Assembly: GCA_002362595.1 (NCBI GenBank)
Contig: DEUO01000019.1
Coordinates: 1-6,662, forward strand
Direction of reading: 5' to 3'
DNA: 6,662 bases
DNA from: Caryophanales bacterium UBA3260
GTDB taxonomy: Bacteria > Bacillota_I > Bacilli_A > RF39 > UBA660
Shown: positions 1-6,638 of the stretch, one piece after another
How the letters are laid out: every line of letters begins with the position of its first letter
Numbering within the stretch: position 1 is the stretch's first letter
The notes under the pieces: generated by a model
Databases searched by the model: none
What the model saw: only the letters and a program-made list of their open reading frames with translations
What the model was told of the DNA's origin: nothing
Position numbers and translations under genes: made by a program

Positions 1-175
1 TTGTTATATTTCTAATAGAAATGATAAAATAAAGATGGCTTTAGAAATTGATTCAAATAATATTATTAATATATTAGTTTTAATTGAAGAGATTCTAAAA
101 TATATAAAGAGTAATGGTAATATTGGTTTGATATTAGATAAATTTGTAATAGAGGTGAGAAAATATTATGAATAA
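1..175 (+). CDS. holB: Probable DNA polymerase III delta' subunit, C-terminal end (partial)
   Basis: Only the last 57 codons are present; the reading frame enters at base 2 and ends at TAA 173-175. The delta' subunit is part of the clamp-loader complex that places the sliding clamp on DNA during replication. The visible tail is all helical in character, with the pattern MALEIDSNN, a hydrophobic run, then SNGNIGLILDKFVIEV. This resembles the end of delta' proteins, where an Asn-rich turn precedes a final helix with L-x-L-D-x-(F/L)-hydrophobic. No catalytic motif lies in this part, so the call rests on this tail plus gene order: in Bacillota holB commonly sits directly before ricT (yaaT). It overlaps the ricT start by 8 bases, which suggests translational coupling. 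It could be another protein with a helical tail, but context makes holB the best guess. Confidence 0.68.
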   Translation, partial: CYISNRNDKIKMALEIDSNNIINILVLIEEILKYIKSNGNIGLILDKFVIEVRKYYE

Positions 176-965
176 TGTATATGGAATTATTTTAAAATCA
201 GAAGGGAAAATTTATTATTTTAATGGTGAAGATCTAGAAATTGAAGTAGGTAAGTATGTTGTTGTTGAAACAGAAAAAGGAATTCAATTGGGAAAAGTAA
301 CTGCTAAAGAAGATAGTAAAAAAGTTAATATAGCTTTAGAGGATATGAAGAAAGTTTTACGTATTGCAACTGATGAAGATTATGATAATTATCTAAAGAA
401 TCTTGCCTTAACAGAAAAGATAATTGTAAAGGCGCGTGAAATTTCTAAGGAATTAAATTTACAAATGAATCTTTTAGATGCTAGTTATACTTTAGATAAA
501 AAGCAGTTATTATTTAATTTTATAGCAGACGAAAGAGTTGATTTTAGAGAATTAGCTAAAAGATTAGCTGGTATTTATAAAACTAGAATAGAATTACGTC
601 AAATTGGAGCTAGAGATAAAGCGCGTACTATTTCTGGTATTGGTCAATGCGGAAGAAAGTTATGTTGTTCATCATTTTTAAATCATATTGATTCAGTTAC
701 GATGAATATGGCTAAAAATCAGAATATAGCTTTAAATCCATCTAAGATTAATGGTCAATGTGGAAGGTTATTGTGTTGTTTAACGTATGAAGATGATGAA
801 TATGTTAGATGCGGTAAAAAAATGCCAAATGTTGGTCAAACAGTTAAAGTTGGCAATGAAAAAGGCAAAGTAATATCTGTAGATATTTTAAATGGAAAAT
901 ATAAAGTAGATTGTGATGGAATAATAAAGGAGATAGAAGTAGATGTCAGCAAGAGTAGTAAATGA
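168..965 (+). CDS. ricT: RicT/YaaT, PSP1-domain regulator of RNase Y mRNA processing
   Basis: This 265-residue protein matches the PSP1/YaaT family in length (B. subtilis RicT is about 275) and in its motifs. Two near-identical cysteine clusters, GQCGRKLCC (159-167) and GQCGRLLCC (196-204), are the family hallmark; C215 and C249 are additional cysteines. A N-terminal beta-rich part (about 1-45, with VGKYVVVETEKGIQLGKV) precedes the PSP1 core (about 60-150, containing VDFRELAKRLA and RTRIELRQIG-like sequence), and a small beta-rich tail (about 222-258) follows. In B. subtilis RicT joins RicA (YmcA) and RicF (YlbF) in a cytoplasmic Fe-S complex that helps RNase Y mature polycistronic mRNAs and affects competence, biofilm and sporulation. 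The partner genes are not in this window. The ATG is supported by GAGGTGA at 152-158, nine bases upstream. The stop is TGA and the last 23 bases overlap trmN6. Confidence 0.93.
   Translation: MNNVYGIILKSEGKIYYFNGEDLEIEVGKYVVVETEKGIQLGKVTAKEDSKKVNIALEDMKKVLRIATDEDYDNYLKNLALTEKIIVKAREISKELNLQMNLLDASYTLDKKQLLFNFIADERVDFRELAKRLAGIYKTRIELRQIGARDKARTISGIGQCGRKLCCSSFLNHIDSVTMNMAKNQNIALNPSKINGQCGRLLCCLTYEDDEYVRCGKKMPNVGQTVKVGNEKGKVISVDILNGKYKVDCDGIIKEIEVDVSKSSK
926..932 (+). promoter_or_regulatory. Ribosome binding site of trmN6, inside the ricT coding region
   Basis: AAAGGAG lies ten bases before the ATG at 943 and is a strong Shine-Dalgarno match. It sits within the 3' end of ricT. It decides the trmN6 start: the resulting protein begins a few residues before the conserved NDLFDYEGLKIYQ segment of the family. 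Ribosomes finishing ricT at 965 would pass over this site, which fits translational coupling. Confidence 0.75.
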
Positions 966-1668
966 TTTATTCGATTATGAAGGATTAAAGATATATCAAT
1001 ATGATGATAAATTTAAGTTTTCTTTAGATTCTATTTTATTAGCTGAGTTTGTTGAAATTAAAAATAATGTTAGAACGATTGTAGATTTTTGTACGGGAAA
1101 TGCTCCTGTACCTTTAATTTTGTCTACAAAAACAAAAGCAAGAATATATGGTTTTGAAATACAACCCAATATATATGAATTAGCGAAGTTGAGTGTTAGA
1201 GATAATAATTTAGAGTCGCAGATTGAAATTATTAATTCTAATTTAACTGATGTATTAGAATTTGTTTTACCTGAAAGCGTTGATGCTGTAACTTGCAATC
1301 CACCATATTTTAAGTATAATAGTAAAACGTCTTTAGTTAATGAAGATCAGGAAAAAGCAATTGCTAGACATGAAATAAAAATGAATTTAGAAGATTTAAT
1401 GACTTCTGCTAAGTATATTTTAAAGGAGAAAGCTCCATTATATATTGTACATAGATGTGATCGATTAGAAGAGATACTCGATTGCTTAGCTAAATATAAT
1501 TTTAAAGTTAAAAAGATACAATTTATTTATGCAAGTTATAAAAAAGAAGCAATTATGGTATTAATTAAAGCTACTAAGAATGGTAAAGTAGGTAGCTTGA
1601 AAGTAATGCCTCCAGTAGATATTTTGCAACATAAATCATATCAAGGTATATTTGAAAAGAGTGAATAA
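943..1668 (+). CDS. trmN6: tRNA1(Val) (adenine-37-N6)-methyltransferase, TrmN6/YabB family
   Basis: A 241-residue class I SAM-dependent methyltransferase. The N-terminus (7-36: NDLFDYEGLKIYQ, then FKFSLDSILLAEF) is typical of the YabB/TrmN6 family. Motif I is DFCTGNAPVPLIL (48-60), the acidic residue that would contact the SAM ribose is E72 in FEIQ, and the catalytic N6-adenine motif is NPPY (119-122). ARHE (141-144) follows, another family signature. In E. coli the enzyme methylates A37 of tRNA1(Val); the substrate here is inferred from family membership. Motif I has Ala53 where many methyltransferases have the third Gly of GxGxG, apparently tolerated in this family. The gene overlaps ricT by 23 bases and is separated from pth by one base. 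In B. subtilis yabA precedes yabB and yazA-rsmI follow it; neither arrangement is found here. The exact substrate is less certain than the fold. Confidence 0.88.
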   Translation: MSARVVNDLFDYEGLKIYQYDDKFKFSLDSILLAEFVEIKNNVRTIVDFCTGNAPVPLILSTKTKARIYGFEIQPNIYELAKLSVRDNNLESQIEIINSNLTDVLEFVLPESVDAVTCNPPYFKYNSKTSLVNEDQEKAIARHEIKMNLEDLMTSAKYILKEKAPLYIVHRCDRLEEILDCLAKYNFKVKKIQFIYASYKKEAIMVLIKATKNGKVGSLKVMPPVDILQHKSYQGIFEKSE

Positions 1669-1669
1669 T

Positions 1670-2224
1670 ATGAAATTAATAGTAGGTTTAGGTAATCCAG
1701 GAAAAGAATATCAGAATACTCGACATAATGTTGGTTTTATTATTCTTGATAACTTTTTAAATACTAGTGATTGGAAGGAAAAATTTAATGCATTATATTA
1801 TGAACGTAGATTTAATGGAGATAAAGTATTATTTGTTAAGCCTTTAACTTTTATGAATTTATCTGGAGATGCTGTAGTAAAATTTGTTAATTATTATGAT
1901 ATAGATATAAATGATATTTTAATTATTCATGATGATTTAGATTTACCTTTGGGTAGTTATAAATTAAAGAAAGATAGTAGTGCTGGAGGACATAATGGTA
2001 TTAAATCTATTATTAATAGATTGGGAACTCAGAAGTTTTCAAGACTGAAAGTTGGAGTTTCTAATAATAAAAGTATTGATACCAAGGATTATGTTTTAGG
2101 TAGTTTTGGCAAGACTGAAAAAGATGTTTTAGATTGTAATCAAAAGATATTTAATGAGATTATTGAGAGTTTTATAAATAACGGTATAGAAAGAACAATG
2201 AATATTTATAATACTAAGAAGTAG
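1670..2224 (+). CDS. pth: Peptidyl-tRNA hydrolase
   Basis: Pth cleaves the ester bond of peptidyl-tRNAs dropped from ribosomes and so recycles tRNA in the cytoplasm; it is usually essential. Starting at ATG 1670 the product is 184 residues, normal for bacterial Pth. The active-site set is complete: N9 in GLGNPG, catalytic H19 in NTRHNVGF, N63 in FMNLSG, D88 in HDDLDLP, and N109 in GGHNGI (equivalent to E. coli N10, H20, N68, D93 and N114). An in-frame TTG at 1652 would add six residues, but MKLIVGLGNPG is the canonical N-terminus, so ATG is preferred. The Shine-Dalgarno signal is weak (AAAGAG near 1657-1662, within trmN6), so expression may depend on coupling to trmN6, whose stop ends one base before this gene. 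Pth followed by mfd is a common Bacillota arrangement; the fin gene found between them in B. subtilis is absent. Confidence 0.96.
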   Translation: MKLIVGLGNPGKEYQNTRHNVGFIILDNFLNTSDWKEKFNALYYERRFNGDKVLFVKPLTFMNLSGDAVVKFVNYYDIDINDILIIHDDLDLPLGSYKLKKDSSAGGHNGIKSIINRLGTQKFSRLKVGVSNNKSIDTKDYVLGSFGKTEKDVLDCNQKIFNEIIESFINNGIERTMNIYNTKK

Positions 2225-2231
2225 GGGTTAT

Positions 2232-5200
2232 ATGGATATTTTTGGTGATATTTTTAAATATGAAAATGGATTAACTGTTACTGGTTTAACAAAAGAGTTA
2301 AACGTTTTTTACGTGTTAGAAATGGTTAAAAAGTATTCGGGAAATATTATTATTTTAACTAATACTTTGTATGAAGCTAATGTGTATTATGATAGCTTAA
2401 GTACTTATTATGATGATGTTTTATTATTTCCCATGGATGATTTTTTAACGAGTGTAGCAGTTGCTATTTCGCCTGATTTAAAAATAAAAAGACTTGAAAC
2501 TATAGAAAAGATACGTACAGGAAATAAACATATAGTAGTTACTAATTTAATGGGATTTTTAAAATATTTACCGGATAAGAATAATTCTAGTAATTTAGAG
2601 TTCAATTTAAAACTGGGAAATAATATTAAGCGTGATGATATTTTAGAATTATTAGATAGATATGGTTATGTTAAAGAGAGTGTTGTAACAACGACTGGTG
2701 AATATGCAGTTCGTGGATTTATTATAGATATTTTTGTTATTGATACTGAGCATCCAATTAGAATAGAATTTTTTGGAGATGAAGTAGATTCAATAAGGTA
2801 TTTTGATGAATCAACACAATTATCTATAGAAAATGTAGATGAAATATTGATTAAGCCATATGTTGAGGTTATTAGTGATACTAATAGTTCTTTATGCGAT
2901 TATTTAGATGATCCATTGATAATTATGATTAATAGAGATCAGATTGATATCGCTTATAGGAAGTTATTAGAAGATATATTAGAGTATAATAATGCTAATA
3001 CTGATGTTAAATATATGTATGAATTTGATGAGATTAGTTATAATCATGTAATGTATTTGAATGATATAAGCGATAATGATTATGGTAAGGTAGTTAGATT
3101 TAAATCACAGGATATTGAGAATTTTAATAGCAATTTTGAGTTACTTGGGAAATATTGTGATAAGGCTTTGAATGAAGGCAAAACTGTTGTTATTTTCTTA
3201 AGAAAAGAGAATCAATTTAGAAGTTTAGAACCTTTTTTATCTTCATATCATATAGTTAAAAATGATAAGTTATTAGAGCGGGAAATAAATATTTGGTATA
3301 GAAAGTTGAACAAAGGGTTTGTTTTTAATAATTATGTATTAATTGCTGAATCAGATATTGAAAAGGTTAAAAATGCTGTTATTAATTATCATAATTCTTA
3401 TAAAATAGGTAAGAAAGTTAAAGATTTTGGTCAGTTAAGTATTGGTGATTATATTGTTCATAGTATGCATGGGATAGGTATTTATAATGGTGTAATTACA
3501 TTAACTAAAAATGGTTTAAAGAAGGATTATATTCAATTGAATTATCAAGGTAATGATAAGATATATATTCCTGTTGAAAAGATAAGTACAATATATAAAT
3601 ATGCTGGTAAGGAAGGTTCTACACCAAAGTTAGATAAACTTAATAGTACTAGTTGGATTAAGAAAAAACGCGAAATGCGTAATAAGATTAAAGATATTAG
3701 TGGAGAGTTAATTAAGCTTTATGCGGCACGCAGTAGTGTTAAAGGAACGCCTTTTAAAACATATGCAGAGGAAGATGTTTTTGGCGGCGAATTCATTTAT
3801 AAAGAAACTAATGATCAGTTGAAAGCTATTAAGGATATTGATGCTGATTTATCTTCAGAAGTACCTATGGATAGATTATTATGTGGAGATGTTGGTTTTG
3901 GTAAAACAGAAGTTGCTTTTAGAGCAATGTTTAAAACAATTGTTAATAATAAGCAAGTATTTTATTTGTGTCCAACAACTATTTTGTCAAAACAACAATA
4001 TGAAAATGCTATAGAGAGATTTAGTAGTTATCCTATTGAAATAGCTTTATTAAATCGTTTTACAAGTGCTAAAGAAACTAAAAGAATATTAGAAGGGTTA
4101 GAAAAAGGAACAATAGATTTGGTATTTGGTACACATCGTTTATTATCTGATGATGTTAAATTTGCTAAATTAGGTTTGCTTATTGTTGATGAAGAGCAAA
4201 GATTTGGAGTAACACATAAAGAGAAGATAAAAGGTTATAAGAATGATGTAAATGTTCTTACTTTATCAGCTACACCAATACCTCGTACATTAAAAATGGC
4301 TTTATCTGGTTTAAGAGATTTATCAATAATTGATACACCACCAGTTAATAGATATCCGGTACAAACTTATGTTATTCAAGAGAATGATTTAATTGTTAAA
4401 GATGCTATTTATAAAGAATTATCAAGAAATGGTCAGATATTTGTTTTATATAATAAAGTAGCTTCTATAGAAACAAAAATGGCTCAGTTACATAAATTAG
4501 TTCCTGAAGCTAGAATTACAATAGCACATGGTCAGATGAGTAAGAGAGAACTGGAAGATGTAATGGAATCTTTTGTTAATTATGAATTTGATATATTGTT
4601 ATGTACGACTATAATAGAAACAGGTATTGATATAAGCAATGCTAATACTTTAATTATATATGATGCTGATAATTTTGGTTTATCTCAGTTATATCAAATT
4701 AGAGGAAGAGTAGGCAGAAGTAATCGTATTGCTTATGCGTATTTAATGTATGATAAACAAAAGATGTTAAATGATGTTGCAGTTAAAAGACTTCAAGCTA
4801 TTAAAGAATTTACTGAATTAGGTAGTGGCTATAGAATTGCTATGAGAGATTTATCTATTCGTGGTGCAGGAGATTTATTAGGAGCTGAACAAGCTGGTTT
4901 TGTTGATACTGTTGGTATAGAATTATATATGCAAATGATTGATGAAGAAATGCGTCGGATGAAGGGTGAAGAAGTAGAAGATGATGCAGAACAATCTCAG
5001 TCTAATAAATCATTAATAGAGGTAGAAACTCACATAAGTGACGAATACGTTTCTGATGAAGATATAAAAATTGAAATTCATAAAAAGATAAATGAAATAG
5101 ATGGTAATGAAAAATTATTAGAAATTAAGCATGAATTAGAAGATAGATTCGGTAAGATAAGTAAGCAGATTGAAATATATATGTATGAAGAATGGTTTGA

Positions 5201-5471
5201 AAAACAGGCTGATAAATTAAATATTGTTAATGTACGTCAAAGTGACAGAGAAATAGAAATAGAGTTACCTGTTGATGTATCTAATAAGATTCAAGGAGAT
5301 AAATTTTTTGTTGAGGCTTATAGTATAAATCCAAGGTTTAGACTTAAGTATGTTCATAATCAAATAGTAATTGCTCTTACTTTATTAAATCAAAAAGAAC
5401 ATTTCTTATATTATATAGTTCCCTTAATGGAAGAAGTAATTAATGAAATAAGTGAAAAGAATGACAAATAG
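2232..5471 (+). CDS. mfd: Transcription-repair coupling factor Mfd
   Basis: Mfd displaces RNA polymerase stalled at DNA lesions by ATP-driven translocation and recruits UvrA for nucleotide excision repair. Domains in order: UvrB-like N-terminus (about 1-200, with YAVRGFIIDIF at 158-168 in the UvrA-binding part and no working Walker A), a divergent linker domain (about 210-390), the CarD-like RNA polymerase-interacting domain (about 399-470, beginning FGQLSIGDYIVHSMHGIGIY), the relay helix (about 475-507), then the RecG-like motor. Motor motifs are Walker A GDVGFGKT (552-559), DEEQ (653-656), SATP (679-682), the IIETGID motif V, QIRGRVGR (822-829) and the TRG translocation motif (about 866-884). 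The C-terminal regulatory domain spans about 928-1060. At 1079 residues it is somewhat shorter than E. coli (1148) and B. subtilis (1177) Mfd, mainly in the N-terminal half and linkers. AGGGG at 2223-2227 overlaps the pth stop and lies four bases before the ATG. Confidence 0.97.
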   Translation: MDIFGDIFKYENGLTVTGLTKELNVFYVLEMVKKYSGNIIILTNTLYEANVYYDSLSTYYDDVLLFPMDDFLTSVAVAISPDLKIKRLETIEKIRTGNKHIVVTNLMGFLKYLPDKNNSSNLEFNLKLGNNIKRDDILELLDRYGYVKESVVTTTGEYAVRGFIIDIFVIDTEHPIRIEFFGDEVDSIRYFDESTQLSIENVDEILIKPYVEVISDTNSSLCDYLDDPLIIMINRDQIDIAYRKLLEDILEYNNANTDVKYMYEFDEISYNHVMYLNDISDNDYGKVVRFKSQDIENFNSNFELLGKYCDKALNEGKTVVIFLRKENQFRSLEPFLSSYHIVKNDKLLEREINIWYRKLNKGFVFNNYVLIAESDIEKVKNAVINYHNSYKIGKKVKDFGQLSIGDYIVHSMHGIGIYNGVITLTKNGLKKDYIQLNYQGNDKIYIPVEKISTIYKYAGKEGSTPKLDKLNSTSWIKKKREMRNKIKDISGELIKLYAARSSVKGTPFKTYAEEDVFGGEFIYKETNDQLKAIKDIDADLSSEVPMDRLLCGDVGFGKTEVAFRAMFKTIVNNKQVFYLCPTTILSKQQYENAIERFSSYPIEIALLNRFTSAKETKRILEGLEKGTIDLVFGTHRLLSDDVKFAKLGLLIVDEEQRFGVTHKEKIKGYKNDVNVLTLSATPIPRTLKMALSGLRDLSIIDTPPVNRYPVQTYVIQENDLIVKDAIYKELSRNGQIFVLYNKVASIETKMAQLHKLVPEARITIAHGQMSKRELEDVMESFVNYEFDILLCTTIIETGIDISNANTLIIYDADNFGLSQLYQIRGRVGRSNRIAYAYLMYDKQKMLNDVAVKRLQAIKEFTELGSGYRIAMRDLSIRGAGDLLGAEQAGFVDTVGIELYMQMIDEEMRRMKGEEVEDDAEQSQSNKSLIEVETHISDEYVSDEDIKIEIHKKINEIDGNEKLLEIKHELEDRFGKISKQIEIYMYEEWFEKQADKLNIVNVRQSDREIEIELPVDVSNKIQGDKFFVEAYSINPRFRLKYVHNQIVIALTLLNQKEHFLYYIVPLMEEVINEISEKNDK

Positions 5472-5481
5472 TTATTCTTTT
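5455..5481 (+). terminator. Weak AT-rich hairpin at the mfd stop, possible terminator
   Basis: AAAAGAATGA (5455-5464) pairs with TTATTCTTTT (5472-5481), a ten-pair stem with one G-U pair and a seven-base loop that holds the TAG stop of mfd (5469-5471). A short pyrimidine run TCTTTTG follows. The stem contains only one G-C pair, so it would be a poor intrinsic terminator. It may be a partial terminator or an mRNA 3' end element, and chance pairing in AT-rich DNA is also possible. Confidence 0.33.
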
Positions 5482-5502
5482 TCTTTTGAAATAGATTATA
5501 TG

Positions 5503-5511
5503 TGATATGAT
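5503..5511 (+). promoter_or_regulatory. Candidate extended -10 promoter for the CheD-like gene
   Basis: TGATATGAT gives a TG-N extended -10 element followed by TATGAT (5506-5511), five of six matches to the sigma-A consensus. A TTGAAA hexamer lies at 5486-5491, but the 14-base spacer is too short for a normal -35, so the extended -10 would carry the activity. Transcription would start near 5518, shortly before AGGTGA (5525-5530) and the ATG at 5535. In DNA this AT-rich such matches arise by chance, so confidence is moderate. Confidence 0.42.
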
Positions 5512-5534
5512 TAATTTAGATAATAGGTGATATT

Positions 5535-6170
5535 ATGTTAAATGATGAATTTTTAAATAATGATATAAAGATTAAAGATAATAATGAATATCTTCAATAT
5601 ATAGTAGAAGATAATCCATATAAGGAGATAGATGAAATTTGTGCTAAGCTAAATAGGATAAAATTTGCTATGTTAAGAGAAGCAAGTTTAGCAGAAATGG
5701 GATGTGTAGTGGAATCTAGTCAAGAAAGACCCATAGTTGGTACTCAAGCACTTGATACTTGTTATGGTATTTTGTTTTATGATCGAATTAATAAGAAAGG
5801 TTTGGTTGGTCATGGTGCTCCTAGTAGTAAAGTAGCAACTCTACACGAAATGATGCAAAGAATAAATGATGGTAGTGTTAAAATTATAGAGTATATGATT
5901 ATCCCTGGATTTAGAAATGTTGATTATAAAAATTTATCTGGTTTGGAGGAATTACTTCAAGAAATTAGAGAACATAGTCCTAGTAATATAAGGTTTGTTC
6001 CTATGGAAGAAAAACTTGGTCCTAATGTTAAATTACATAAAAATACTTTAACTTATGAGTTTGCATTTGATACTAGAAATGGTAAGTTTGTAAGTGAAGA
6101 GATATTCTTTGATGAAACAGAAGTAAATCCTAGATATATACCTAAATCACATCATGGAATGGGAATGTAA
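5535..6170 (+). CDS. Uncharacterised protein with a CheD-like cysteine hydrolase core
   Basis: I do not recognise a close family for this 211-residue protein. It has no signal peptide or membrane segment and should be cytoplasmic. An acidic, probably helical N-terminal extension (about 1-60) precedes a core that resembles CheD, the chemoreceptor glutamine deamidase. T70 in VGTQALD, C76 in DTCYGILFYD, and H93 in LVGHGAP have the Thr-6-Cys-17-His offsets of the CheD triad (T21, C27, H44 in Thermotoga maritima), with the same hydrophobic strand ending YD after the Cys. Further on, PGFRNV (124-129) resembles CheD iGxRNV, and FDTRNGK (178-184) resembles its C-terminal FDTxTGxV. The usual GLGSC is ALDTC here, and CheD proteins are typically near 160 residues. 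AGGTGA at 5525-5530 supports the ATG. The gene has a candidate promoter of its own and a strong terminator, so it is probably transcribed alone. No chemotaxis gene is nearby. Activity and target are unknown; fold assignment is an inference from motifs. Confidence 0.6.
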   Translation: MLNDEFLNNDIKIKDNNEYLQYIVEDNPYKEIDEICAKLNRIKFAMLREASLAEMGCVVESSQERPIVGTQALDTCYGILFYDRINKKGLVGHGAPSSKVATLHEMMQRINDGSVKIIEYMIIPGFRNVDYKNLSGLEELLQEIREHSPSNIRFVPMEEKLGPNVKLHKNTLTYEFAFDTRNGKFVSEEIFFDETEVNPRYIPKSHHGMGM

Positions 6171-6173
6171 AAA

Positions 6174-6210
6174 AGCATAGATTTTTGAGGTCTATGCTAG
6201 TTTTTATTTT
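6174..6210. terminator. Bidirectional rho-independent terminator between convergent genes
   Basis: AGCATAGA (6174-6181) and TCTATGCT (6191-6198) form a perfect eight-base-pair stem with a nine-base loop. On the plus strand AG and then TTTTTATTTT (6201-6210) follow. On the minus strand the A-run at 6169-6174 gives six Us directly after the stem. It therefore can end transcription of the CheD-like gene (stop at 6168-6170) and of the convergent minus-strand gene (stop at 6222-6224). Confidence 0.9.
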
Positions 6211-6221
6211 GATTTGTTTGG

Positions 6222-6548
6222 TTAATTTTGATTAACTATTTTCGTTCTAAATAATAATTTTTTAAAAGTTATAACAGTTAATATAATACTTAGTGGAGGA
6301 CCTACTAATACTATTAATTTAAAACTGGTAGATTCATCAAATAATTTAGAAATTATAGCTGAAAATATTATCTCATATATAAGTATAACTAGAGGAGCGA
6401 TTATAAAGCACAATAAAAGTTTTTCAGTTGTATGTAATGTATTATCTTGTGATGAACTATTTGATTGATTAATTTTTAAATTATTACCACAATGAATGCA
6501 GAAATTATTATTTATATCATTTTCAAATCCACAATTTTTACAAGTCAT
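6222..6548 (-). CDS. Small zinc-ribbon membrane protein, function unknown
   Basis: The 108-residue product begins with a zinc ribbon: C3-x2-C6 and C17-x2-C20, in the form CKNCGFEND...FCIHCGNNL. This matches the short zinc-ribbon domains often found at the N-terminus of Bacillota membrane proteins. A polar Ser/Asn/Gln-rich linker (about 26-42) leads to two predicted membrane helices at about 44-67 and 78-95, then a short basic tail KKLLFRTK. The likely topology is two membrane passes with both ends on the same side, and a reduced zinc ribbon suggests the cytoplasm. No enzymatic motif is visible and a specific function cannot be given. The ATG is supported by AGAAGGG (plus-strand 6557-6563) eight bases upstream on the minus strand, and by a promoter at 6586-6614. 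It runs towards the CheD-like gene and shares its terminator. Confidence 0.72.
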   Translation of the reverse strand: MTCKNCGFENDINNNFCIHCGNNLKINQSNSSSQDNTLHTTEKLLLCFIIAPLVILIYEIIFSAIISKLFDESTSFKLIVLVGPPLSIILTVITFKKLLFRTKIVNQN

Positions 6549-6585
6549 TTTAATACCCTTCTTTTTATAATATCTATTCTATTTT

Positions 6586-6614
6586 ATTATACATAATTTT
6601 TTCGTTTTAGTAAA
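6586..6614 (-). promoter_or_regulatory. Sigma-A-type promoter of the zinc-ribbon gene
   Basis: Reading the minus strand, TTTACT (plus-strand 6609-6614) and a perfect TATAAT (6586-6591) are separated by 17 bases. The -35 matches the consensus TTGACA at four of six positions. Transcription would start about 30 bases before the ATG at 6548, with the Shine-Dalgarno AGAAGGG in between. This is the best promoter candidate in the window. Confidence 0.7.
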
Positions 6615-6638
6615 AACTATTATTGAACGGAGAATTAT

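Noticed and set aside
996..1298. Minus-strand open frame of 100 codons inside trmN6
   Set aside because: It lies wholly opposite a well-supported methyltransferase gene, has no recognisable motif and its hydrophobic, Ser-rich composition is typical of an antisense shadow.
2408..2605. Minus-strand open frame of 65 codons inside mfd
   Set aside because: Entirely within the conserved N-terminal part of Mfd, with no motif and no plausible context; a shadow frame.
5535..6170. Calling this gene a true cheD of a chemotaxis system
   Set aside because: The triad spacing fits, but the surrounding motif differs, the protein is about 50 residues too long, and no chemotaxis or flagellar gene is visible. 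Only a CheD-like core is claimed.
6221..6236. Small hairpin GTTAAT-TTTG-ATTAAC at the 3' end of the zinc-ribbon gene
   Set aside because: Six AT-rich pairs overlapping the stop codon with no U-run of its own; the nearby 6174-6210 hairpin is a far better terminator.
6566..6571. Plus-strand TATAAT upstream of the gene at 6639
   Set aside because: There is no acceptable -35 at 16-18 bases before it and it would lie nearly 70 bases from the start codon; AT-rich DNA makes such matches common.
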